Part shown: positions 57,660-64,000 of the stretch, piece after piece
Position numbering within the stretch: position 1 is the first letter of the stretch
Layout of the letters: every line of letters begins with the position of its first letter
From: Gordonia sediminis
GTDB taxonomy: Bacteria > Actinomycetota > Actinomycetes > Mycobacteriales > Mycobacteriaceae
Assembly (NCBI GenBank): GCA_004193205.1
Contig: RZUM01000002.1
Span: forward strand, 1-64,000
DNA length: 64,000 bases
Direction: 5' to 3'
The notes under the pieces: model-generated
Seen by the model: only the letters and a program-made list of their open reading frames with translations
Database searches by the model: none
What the model was told of the DNA's origin: nothing
Program-made: the position numbers and the translations under genes

Positions 57660-58625
57660 GTGACGACGAATGGCGCTTTCGCAACCGGTATTGCCACGGT
57701 GACCAACGGCGGGTCGGCGGACCCCGGCGTGGTCCTCGACGTGTGGTTCCCCTCCCCCCACCTCGGCAGCCCGGCCACCTCGGAGACGGCCACGCTCAGC
57801 GGCGACGACGTCCCCGCCGACCTGCGTGAACTCGTGGGCACGGACGCGGCACGCGGCGTGAAGACCGTCGCAGTGCGTACCACGATCGGTGACCTGGGCG
57901 CGGCCCCGGTGGACGCCTACGACATCTACCTGCGACTGCACCTGCTGTCGCACCGCCTGGTGGCACCGCACGGGATGAACCTCGAGGGCATCTTCGGCCT
58001 GCTGACCAACGTCGTGTGGACGAACCACGGCCCCTGCCCCATCGACGACTTCGAGGCGACCCGGGCGCGGCTGCGCACGCGCGGACCCGTCACCGTGTAC
58101 AGCGTCGACAAGTTCCCCCGCATGGTGGACTACGTGCTGCCCGGCGGGGTCCGGATCGGTGACGCCGACCGTGTCCGACTCGGCGCGCACCTGGCGCCCG
58201 GCACCACCGTCATGCACGAGGGCTTCGTGAACTACAACGCCGGAACCCTCGGATCGTCGATGGTGGAGGGACGGATCTCGGCCGGTGTCGTCGTCGGGGA
58301 CGGCTCCGACATCGGTGGCGGCGCGTCCACCATGGGCACGCTGTCCGGTGGCGGCAAGGAGATCATCTCGCTGGGCAAGCGCTGCCTGCTCGGCGCCAAC
58401 TCCGGCTGCGGCATCCCGCTCGGCGACGACTGCGTCGTCGAGGCCGGGCTCTATGTGACCGCCGGCACCAAGGTCACCGGACCCGACGGCACCGCGGTGA
58501 AGGCGCGTGAACTGGCCGGACAGTCGAATCTGCTGTTCCGTCGCAACAGCCTCACCGGCGCGGTCGAGGTGGTGCCGTGGAAGGGTGACGGGATCGCGTT
58601 GAACGAGATCCTGCACAAGAACTGA
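57660..58625 (+). CDS. dapD: Tetrahydrodipicolinate N-succinyltransferase DapD
   Basis: 321 residues from GTG 57660. The C-terminal left-handed beta-helix has [32 protein letters not shown], the hallmark of mycobacterial-type DapD, with [19 protein letters not shown] after it. It adds succinyl to tetrahydrodipicolinate, the first committed step before DapC and DapE. It ends 20 bases from the convergent dapC gene. Confidence 0.96.
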   Translation: MTTNGAFATGIATVTNGGSADPGVVLDVWFPSPHLGSPATSETATLSGDDVPADLRELVGTDAARGVKTVAVRTTIGDLGAAPVDAYDIYLRLHLLSHRLVAPHGMNLEGIFGLLTNVVWTNHGPCPIDDFEATRARLRTRGPVTVYSVDKFPRMVDYVLPGGVRIGDADRVRLGAHLAPGTTVMHEGFVNYNAGTLGSSMVEGRISAGVVVGDGSDIGGGASTMGTLSGGGKEIISLGKRCLLGANSGCGIPLGDDCVVEAGLYVTAGTKVTGPDGTAVKARELAGQSNLLFRRNSLTGAVEVVPWKGDGIALNEILHKN

Positions 58626-58636
58626 TCGTGGCCGAA

Positions 58637-58660
58637 CCGGCTGGTCAACCGGCCAGCCGG
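58637..58660. terminator. Bidirectional hairpin between dapD and dapC
   Basis: CCGGCTGG (58637-58644) pairs perfectly with CCAGCCGG (58653-58660) around an 8-base loop. It lies where the convergent dapD and dapC transcripts end, the second arm inside the dapC 3' end. A bidirectional terminator is likely. Confidence 0.5.
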
Positions 58661-59766
58661 GCAGCGGCCGCGCCGATGCGTTCGTCGGTGGCCGTCAGCG
58701 CCATCCGCACATGCATCGTCCCGGCGGGCCCGTAGAAATCTCCGGGCGCCGCGAGGATGCCACGCTCGGCGAGCCAGTCGAGGGTGACGCGGCAGTTCTC
58801 GTCACGGGTCGCCCACAGGTACAGGCCGGCCTCCGAGTGGTCTACGCGGAAGCCCGCTTTGCCCACCGCATCGAGCAGGGTTGCCCGGCGCGCACGGTAG
58901 CGTTCGCGCTGCAGGTCGATGTGTGCGTCGTCGTTCAGGGCGGCGACCATCGCACCCTGGATCGGGAACGGCACCATCAGTCCCGCATGTTTGCGGACCG
59001 CGAGGAGCTCGCCGATCAGGTCGCGATCGCCGGCCAGGAACCCGGCGCGATAGGACGCCAGGTTGGACACCTTGGACAGCGAGTGCACCGCGATGAGGCC
59101 GGTGTGGTCACCGTCGCTGACCCTTGGGTCGAGGATGGAGTAGGCGTCGGCGTCCCACGCGAGTCCGAGGTAACACTCGTCGGAGACCACCACCGCACCG
59201 CGGTCCCGCGCCCACGACACCACCTTGCGGAGATGATCGATCCCGAGCACCTTGCCGGTTGGGTTCGACGGTGAGTTGAGGAAGACCAGTGCCGGGGAGG
59301 TGGGCCCCAGCTGCACCGTCGAGTCCGCGCGCACGGCCGTGGCACCGGCCAGCAGCGCACCGACTTCGTATGTGGGGTAGGCGACCTCGGGGATGACCAC
59401 GACGTCGCCGGCACCGATCCCGAGCAGCGACACGATCCCGGCGATCGCCTCTTTCGTCCCGATGACCGGCAGCACGCTCGACTCGTCGAGACCCGCGCTG
59501 CGGTAGCGGCGACCCAGCGCCGCCACGATCGCCTCCCTCAGTTCGGTCGTACCCGCCGTCGTCGGGTAACCGGGGAACTCCGACGATGCCGCGAGAGCCT
59601 CCCGGATGACCGGGGCGACCGGGTCGACGGGCGTGCCGACCGACAGGTCGACGATCCCGTCCGGATGCGCCGCCGCTCGGGCCCGGGCCTCGCCGATGGT
59701 GTCCCAGGGGAAGTCGGGCAACAGGGCCGAGACCCGCCGTCGTGGCGCGAATCGAGACGTGCTCAC
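58645..59766 (-). CDS. dapC: N-succinyldiaminopimelate aminotransferase DapC
   Basis: 373 residues, class I/II PLP aminotransferase. The PLP lysine lies in HSLSKVSNLASYRAGFLAGD, the cofactor-binding Asn in LNSPSNPTGKVLG, with DECYLGLAWD between them. Context beside dapD, dapE and fdxC, and similarity to Mtb Rv1178-type proteins, support DapC. GTG or ATG start at 59766. Nine bases separate it from the ferredoxin gene upstream. Confidence 0.93.
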   Translation of the reverse strand: MSTSRFAPRRRVSALLPDFPWDTIGEARARAAAHPDGIVDLSVGTPVDPVAPVIREALAASSEFPGYPTTAGTTELREAIVAALGRRYRSAGLDESSVLPVIGTKEAIAGIVSLLGIGAGDVVVIPEVAYPTYEVGALLAGATAVRADSTVQLGPTSPALVFLNSPSNPTGKVLGIDHLRKVVSWARDRGAVVVSDECYLGLAWDADAYSILDPRVSDGDHTGLIAVHSLSKVSNLASYRAGFLAGDRDLIGELLAVRKHAGLMVPFPIQGAMVAALNDDAHIDLQRERYRARRATLLDAVGKAGFRVDHSEAGLYLWATRDENCRVTLDWLAERGILAAPGDFYGPAGTMHVRMALTATDERIGAAAARLAG

Positions 59767-59775
59767 GATGGCGCG

Positions 59776-60102
59776 TCAGTCCTCTTCGTTCATCGGGGGC
59801 AGTTCCTTGATGAAGGGCGGATCGAGTTCCTTCCGACCGACCTTGCTGGCACCGCCGGGGGATCCGAGCTCGTCGAAGAAGTCCGCGTTGGCACCGACGT
59901 AGGGTTCCCACTCGTCGGGCACATCATCTTCGTAGAAGATCGCCTCGACCGGACACACCGGCTCGCAGGCACCGCAGTCGACGCATTCGTCGGGCTGGAT
60001 GTAGAGCATCCGGCCACCCTCGTAGATGCAATCCACCGGGCATTCTTCGACGCAGGCCTTGTCCAGGACATCGACGCAAGGCTCCGCGATGATGTACGTC
60101 AC
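59776..60102 (-). CDS. fdxC: Ferredoxin FdxC (7Fe type)
   Basis: 108 residues from the second of two GTGs (60102), placed six bases after AAGGAG. Cysteines in CVDVLDKACVEECPVDC and CVDCGACEPVCPVEAIF bind a [3Fe-4S] and a [4Fe-4S] cluster. An acidic C-terminal tail follows. It carries electrons to an undefined partner, possibly a cytochrome P450. It is the first gene of the fdxC-dapC unit, as in M. tuberculosis. Confidence 0.96.
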   Translation of the reverse strand: MTYIIAEPCVDVLDKACVEECPVDCIYEGGRMLYIQPDECVDCGACEPVCPVEAIFYEDDVPDEWEPYVGANADFFDELGSPGGASKVGRKELDPPFIKELPPMNEED

Positions 60103-60482
60103 CACTCTCTCCTTCGCTGCAACTCGCGGGGGCAATGATCGCTGTCGCGGTCGGTTTGCCCGGGACGGCGCGTGGGCAAAATCGCGCCTGGTCGTGGACC
60201 GAGCTCCGAAAAACCGGGCCAGATGCACACGTATCCGGAGTCAAGAGTATCGGGCGCTGTGCGGACCGATCGACACCCGCCCCCTTGTCCCGTCGGACCG
60301 GGCACCTCGCTCGCCCGGTCGGGTGTTGCGATCACGGTGCGTCCAATCCTCGACGCCGCCGGCCGGGTGCGAGAGGGTGATCTGGTGACAGAGCACGCAC
60401 GAACGAGCGGACTCCGCGGCGAGATGTGTACCGGCCGGACGCCCTGACGACCATCCGCCCATCCCCCCAACCGGAGACCGGA
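60103..60482. other. Divergent intergenic region between fdxC and the cysteine dioxygenase gene (380 bases)
   Basis: Holds the fdxC and cysteine dioxygenase promoters and the short candidate leader peptide frame at 60385-60447. I see no CofH remnant on the minus strand and no other gene. Confidence 0.5.
60385..60447 (+). CDS. Candidate 20-residue leader peptide before the cysteine dioxygenase-rhodanese operon
   Basis: GTG 60385 opens a frame of 20 residues, MTEHARTSGLRGEMCTGRTP, ending at TGA 60447, 36 bases before the dioxygenase start. AGAGGG lies about eight bases upstream of the GTG. A cysteine near its C-terminus and its position before cysteine-degrading genes suggest a cysteine-sensing leader, as known for short Cys-containing frames in mycobacteria. 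Such a short frame is easily found by chance, so this is tentative. Confidence 0.45.
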   Translation: MTEHARTSGLRGEMCTGRTP

Positions 60483-61064
60483 ATGACCACCCTGTTGCGC
60501 CGCACCGACCCTCGCCACGAGCCCGTCCATGTGCGCCCCGCCCACCTCCCGACGCACCTGCGCCCGGCCGACCTGCTGCGGATCACCGATCAGGGGGTGG
60601 CGGACGTACTCGATGGCGTCTACGACCACCTGCTGCCGAAGCAATGGGAACGGGTCGAACGATGGTCGACCCGACTCCGGACCACCGACGATCTCGATCT
60701 GTGGCTGATCAGCTGGACGCCGGACCGCTCGACCGAACTGCACGATCACGGCGGCTCGCTGGGTGCTCTGACCGTGTTGTCGGGGTCGCTGCGTGAATAC
60801 CGTTGGAACGGAAACGACCTCGCGCTCCGCGTCCTCGATGCCGGTGATCAGGCGTCATTCCCGCTGGGCTGGGTGCACGACGTGCAGCGACACGACCCAC
60901 CGGCAACCCGGGCGGAGTCCGTCGATGCGGACGACTCGCCGCCGACACCGACGCTCAGCGTCCACGCGTACTCTCCCCCGCTGACCGCGATGTCGTTCTA
61001 CGCCGTCACCGACAAGCGAACGCTACGTAGGACCCGAACCGAACTGACCGACGAACCGGAGTGA
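60483..61064 (+). CDS. Cysteine dioxygenase family protein
   Basis: 193 residues from ATG 60483. The iron histidines are in TELHDHGGSLGAL (H-x-H) and PLGWVHDVQRHD. It oxidises L-cysteine to cysteine sulfinate. The tail SVHAYSPPLTAMSFYAV is typical of actinobacterial members. The stop overlaps the rhodanese start (GTGA), so the two are coupled. It is read away from fdxC. Confidence 0.9.
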   Translation: MTTLLRRTDPRHEPVHVRPAHLPTHLRPADLLRITDQGVADVLDGVYDHLLPKQWERVERWSTRLRTTDDLDLWLISWTPDRSTELHDHGGSLGALTVLSGSLREYRWNGNDLALRVLDAGDQASFPLGWVHDVQRHDPPATRAESVDADDSPPTPTLSVHAYSPPLTAMSFYAVTDKRTLRRTRTELTDEPE

Positions 61065-61597
61065 GCACGATGCCGACGATCAACGACCTACTGCGCGACG
61101 CCCGGGAACGTCTCGATCGGCTCGACGCGCGCGATGTCGCCGCCGAACTCGCCGACGGCGGGGTTCTCGTCGACATCCGGCCGGCCGCGCAACGTGTCGT
61201 CGAGGGCGAGGCTCCCGGCGCGCTCGTCATCGAACGCAATGTCCTCGAATGGCGCTGCGATCCCGTCAGCGATGCGCGCGTCCGCCAGGCGGTCGACCAC
61301 GACGTCCGCTGGATCATCCTGTGTTCGCAGGGATACGCATCCAGCCTCGCGGCCGCGTCGCTGCAGCGACTCGGGCTGCACCGCGCCACCTACGTCATCG
61401 GTGGGTATGAGGCCCTGCGCGGAGTCGTTCCCGAGCTGCGCAAGATCGCGCCCATGCGGGTGGTGCGTCAGGCGACGGCGGGCCAGGGGCGGCCGTGGGG
61501 AATGACGTCGGCGGCGAGGCCCGTCTGCGGATCAGACACGGCTGAAACGTGTTCGGCGAGCGAGGGGTCGATCCACTCGGCAGCACCGAGCACGTAG
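61061..61597 (+). CDS. Rhodanese-like protein, with an extra C-terminal tail
   Basis: 178 residues from GTG 61061. [20 protein letters not shown] and the active-site loop [20 protein letters not shown] (catalytic Cys) are clear. The domain normally ends soon after [16 protein letters not shown] (about residue 135). The last ~45 residues are antisense to the end of cofG (130-base overlap) and look like read-through after loss of the original stop. It transfers sulfane sulfur and is coupled to the dioxygenase. Confidence 0.88.
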   Translation: MSTMPTINDLLRDARERLDRLDARDVAAELADGGVLVDIRPAAQRVVEGEAPGALVIERNVLEWRCDPVSDARVRQAVDHDVRWIILCSQGYASSLAAASLQRLGLHRATYVIGGYEALRGVVPELRKIAPMRVVRQATAGQGRPWGMTSAARPVCGSDTAETCSASEGSIHSAAPST

Positions 61598-62715
61598 GGA
61601 GGCTGCGCGGTGATCCGCTCGGTCAGCGTGTAACCCGATGCCGCGGTGATCTGCGCGAGGACGTCGAGGTTCGGCCACGGACGCTCGGGGTTCACGTGAT
61701 CGGGGGTCAACGGTGACACGCCGCCCCAGTCGTCGACGCCCGAGGCGATCAGGGCGGCGCACTCCTGCGCCGACACCAGGTTCGGTGGAGCCTGCACCCG
61801 CATCCGCGGTCCGAGCACCACCCGCGCCACCGCGACCGCCGCCAGGAACTCGGTCATCTCGGCATCCGGTGTTCCCCGCATCGCGGTGTCGGGTTTCGCG
61901 CGGAAGTTCTGCACGATGACCTCCTGGATGTGGCCGTGCTCGCGATGCACCCGTGCCATCGCCACGATCGATTCGGCCCGCTCTGCGAGCGTCTCGCCGA
62001 TGCCGACCAGAATCCCCGTCGTGAACGGGATCCGTTCGGCACCTGCGTCGCGCAGCACCTGCATCCGCACCAGCGGATCCTTGTCCGGGCTGCCGTAGTG
62101 CGGTTGTCCCTTCTCGGTGAACAACCGGCGCGACGTCGTCTCCAGCATCATCCCCATCGACGGCGCGACAGGACGCAACCAGCGCATCTCCTCGGCGCTC
62201 ATCACCCCGGGGTTCAGGTGCGGCAGCAACCCGGTGTCCTCGAGCACCGCGACCGCTGCGGCACGCACGTAGTCCAGCGTCGAGGTGTAGCCACGCGCCG
62301 ACAACCACTCCCCCGCCTGCGCCCAGCGTGCCTCGGGGCGGTCGCCGAGGGTGAACAACGCCTCTTTGCACCCGAGTGCGGCGCCGCGTCGCGCGATGTC
62401 GACGACCTCGTCGAGTTCGAGGTACATGCCGTGGCCCTCACGCGCCAGCTTGCCGGGAACGGTGACGAACGTGCAGTAATGACACCGGTCGCGGCACAGC
62501 CGGGTCAACGGGATGAAGACCTTGCGCGAGTAGGTGATCTGCCGGCTGCGGCCGGCGGCGTCGAGACCGGTATCGCGTGTCGCGGCGGCGATCGTCTGCA
62601 GCGCCGCGAGATCGTCTCCCGTACACGCCAGCAGTGTGGTGGCCATGTCGACGTCGACCGGTTCACCGGCGCGGACCGCCGCCAGGGCGTCCGCCACGGA
62701 GCGTGTCCGGGTCAT
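61468..62715 (-). CDS. cofG: FO synthase subunit 1 CofG (stand-alone; fused to CofH as FbiC in mycobacteria)
   Basis: 415 residues. The radical SAM motif is CRDRCHYC (C-x3-C-x2-C), with [13 protein letters not shown] before it and [17 protein letters not shown] and [17 protein letters not shown] further on. CofG and CofH make the deazaflavin FO of F420. The protein stops after [17 protein letters not shown], just where FbiC normally continues into CofH, and no CofH lies in the window. ATG 62715 overlaps the monooxygenase stop in ATGA. Either CofH is elsewhere or the gene is truncated. Confidence 0.9.
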   Translation of the reverse strand: MTRTRSVADALAAVRAGEPVDVDMATTLLACTGDDLAALQTIAAATRDTGLDAAGRSRQITYSRKVFIPLTRLCRDRCHYCTFVTVPGKLAREGHGMYLELDEVVDIARRGAALGCKEALFTLGDRPEARWAQAGEWLSARGYTSTLDYVRAAAVAVLEDTGLLPHLNPGVMSAEEMRWLRPVAPSMGMMLETTSRRLFTEKGQPHYGSPDKDPLVRMQVLRDAGAERIPFTTGILVGIGETLAERAESIVAMARVHREHGHIQEVIVQNFRAKPDTAMRGTPDAEMTEFLAAVAVARVVLGPRMRVQAPPNLVSAQECAALIASGVDDWGGVSPLTPDHVNPERPWPNLDVLAQITAASGYTLTERITAQPPYVLGAAEWIDPSLAEHVSAVSDPQTGLAADVIPHGRPWPAVA

Positions 62716-64000
62716 CGGTGTGGACCTCCTTCGTCCCTCTGTTGCGGCACGATCTCATACGGTGCCGGATCGAACGTGCCGTTACGTTCGCGGAACGAGA
62801 CCGCGGTACCCGGCCACAACAGCGTCAGCCGACCGCTGCGTGGATCGACATACCAACTGTTGCACCCGGTGAGCCACACCGTCGAGGCGCTGCGCTCGTC
62901 GATCTCCCGCGTGTAGCCGGCCTCGGCCTCGGCGGTCACCTCCAGCGATCGGCTGTCGCTGTGTGCCAGGAAGTCCAGCGCCCCGACGACGTAGTCGAGC
63001 TGGGTCTCGATCATGTAGATCGCCGAGTTGTGGCCGAGCGCGGCGTTGGGCCCGTCGAGGACGAACATGTTCGGGAAGCCGCTGACCGCGGTCGACGCAT
63101 AGGAGACCATGCCGTCGGCCCAGTGTTCGTCGAGCGAGCGCGCGTCACGGCCACGGATACGTGCCGCGGCCGGGGGTCGGGTCGCCTCGAATCCGGTCGC
63201 CATCACCAAGACGTCGAGGTCGTAGGTGTTGCCGCTGACCGCCTGCGCCTTGGATTCGGCCACCGAATCGAGGGCACTGGCCTCGAACACCACATTGGGT
63301 TTTTGCAGAGTCGGGTAGAAATCGTCGCTGAGCAGTATGCGTTTGCACCCGATCTCGTAGTCGGGGGTCAACGCCGCGCGCAGCGCGGGGTCGCCGACCT
63401 GACGGTGCAGGTGGCCGAGGGCGCGGGCGCGGATGTCGTCGATGTCGGGACGCAGCCCCAGCCGCTGACGAAACGCCTTGTCCGCGTCGAGCAGCAACTC
63501 GTCGCGACGTGCCTGCGCGCGTTCGGGGACGCGTAGTTCGGCGCGCTCGGCGTCGGTGAATCGACGGTCCTCGCGCGGCACCACGTAGGGAGGGGTGCGC
63601 GAGAACACCACCAGTTCGTCGGCACCCTGCGCGAGGTGCGGGATCACCTGCACCGCCGACGCCCCCGTGCCGACCACCCCGATCCGTTCGCCGCCGCTCA
63701 GGATGCCGTCGCGCCACCCGGCCGTGTGCATGACCGTGCCGGTGAAGGATTCCAGATCCTCGACGGCGGGCGTGTGCGGTTCGGAGAGCCGCCCCACGGC
63801 CATCACCAACACCCGCGCCCGGATCACGCCGGTACCCGTGGCCAGCACCCACCGGGCCGCGGCGTCGTCCCACCGGGCGTCGTCGAGGGCACAGCGCAAC
63901 CGGATGTGCCCGCCGAGCCCCTCGTCGTCGACGGTCTGCTGCAGGTAGCGCTGGATCTCCGCGCCGCTCGGATAGAGCGTGGCCCAGTCCGCGGGCGGAC
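62712..64000 (-). CDS. Baeyer-Villiger-type flavin monooxygenase (N-terminus beyond the window)
   Basis: The frame is open through position 64000 and lacks its start and first FAD motif. The visible 429 residues include [16 protein letters not shown], the BVMO fingerprint [14 protein letters not shown] (FxGxxxHTxxW), the NADP fold [19 protein letters not shown] and a C-terminal [25 protein letters not shown]. It adds one oxygen to a ketone or related carbonyl. It is directly coupled to cofG by a 4-base overlap. Substrate unknown. Confidence 0.92.
   Translation of the reverse strand, partial: PPADWATLYPSGAEIQRYLQQTVDDEGLGGHIRLRCALDDARWDDAAARWVLATGTGVIRARVLVMAVGRLSEPHTPAVEDLESFTGTVMHTAGWRDGILSGGERIGVVGTGASAVQVIPHLAQGADELVVFSRTPPYVVPREDRRFTDAERAELRVPERAQARRDELLLDADKAFRQRLGLRPDIDDIRARALGHLHRQVGDPALRAALTPDYEIGCKRILLSDDFYPTLQKPNVVFEASALDSVAESKAQAVSGNTYDLDVLVMATGFEATRPPAAARIRGRDARSLDEHWADGMVSYASTAVSGFPNMFVLDGPNAALGHNSAIYMIETQLDYVVGALDFLAHSDSRSLEVTAEAEAGYTREIDERSASTVWLTGCNSWYVDPRSGRLTLLWPGTAVSFRERNGTFDPAPYEIVPQQRDEGGPHR

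Overview
The window is high-GC actinobacterial DNA. GTG starts are common, ribosome binding sites look like AGGAG, and most reading frames are tightly packed with 1-4 base start/stop overlaps. WhiB2, F420 genes, GpgS, a class Ib ribonucleotide reductase with NrdR boxes, FolP2/FadD6-type genes and several blocks in Mycobacterium tuberculosis order point to the mycolic-acid Mycobacteriales. Gordonia is the best guess, but I have no rRNA to prove it. The Mtb locus names used here come from memory of that genome, not from a search.

Layout. (1) 1-7.0 kb is an accessory catabolic module. A sugar transporter and a MocC/IolE-like isomerase are divergent from a LacI regulator, which is followed by a membrane diiron oxygenase, a Rieske ferredoxin, a ferredoxin reductase and a beta-propeller protein. 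The oxygenase trio looks like rhizobial MocDEF, the rhizopine demethylase. Both operons carry the same CTAGAGCGNTCTAG operator. (2) 7.0-9.4 kb holds a GlxA-type AraC regulator and an MFS transporter. (3) 9.3-35.3 kb follows the Mtb Rv3037c-Rv3055 order: two methyltransferases, EchA, Nudix, ABC ATPase, SerB, CtaD, FecB, then nrdF, nrdE, nrdI, nrdH, an FMN reductase and a TetR regulator. Extra genes are inserted: a LigD-type polymerase, a luciferase-like protein, Pth2, and a SNF2+SWIM pair. nrdE carries a 408-residue homing intein. (4) 35.4-44.5 kb has urate hydroxylase HpxO, then the manA-tobH-DUF3499-metallopeptidase-whiB2-fbiA-fbiB block; the phosphomannomutase expected after tobH is missing. 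(5) 44.5-58.6 kb resembles Mtb Rv1213-Rv1201c: glgC/glgA, rlmA, DUF3117, a DivIVA-like protein, gpgS, folP2, fadD6, two LOG proteins, dapE and dapD. (6) 58.6-64 kb has dapC, fdxC, a cysteine dioxygenase-rhodanese pair with a candidate leader peptide, a CofG that stops at the usual CofG/CofH junction, and a Baeyer-Villiger-type monooxygenase cut by the window edge.

Working together, dapC, dapD and dapE serve lysine and cell-wall synthesis; glgC, glgA and gpgS serve glycogen and methylglucose polysaccharide; fbiA, fbiB and cofG serve coenzyme F420; nrdHIEF makes deoxynucleotides. The most unusual non-coding features are these: two related arrays of 14-mers at 21-bp spacing, each between convergent genes (13.5 kb and 40.3 kb); five DnaA-box-like 9-mers at exact 11-bp spacing upstream of the nrdHIE promoter; a long nrdH leader with a tandem 19-mer; and 84-bp direct repeats between convergent genes at 27 kb. 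I saw no tRNA, rRNA, CRISPR or transposase.
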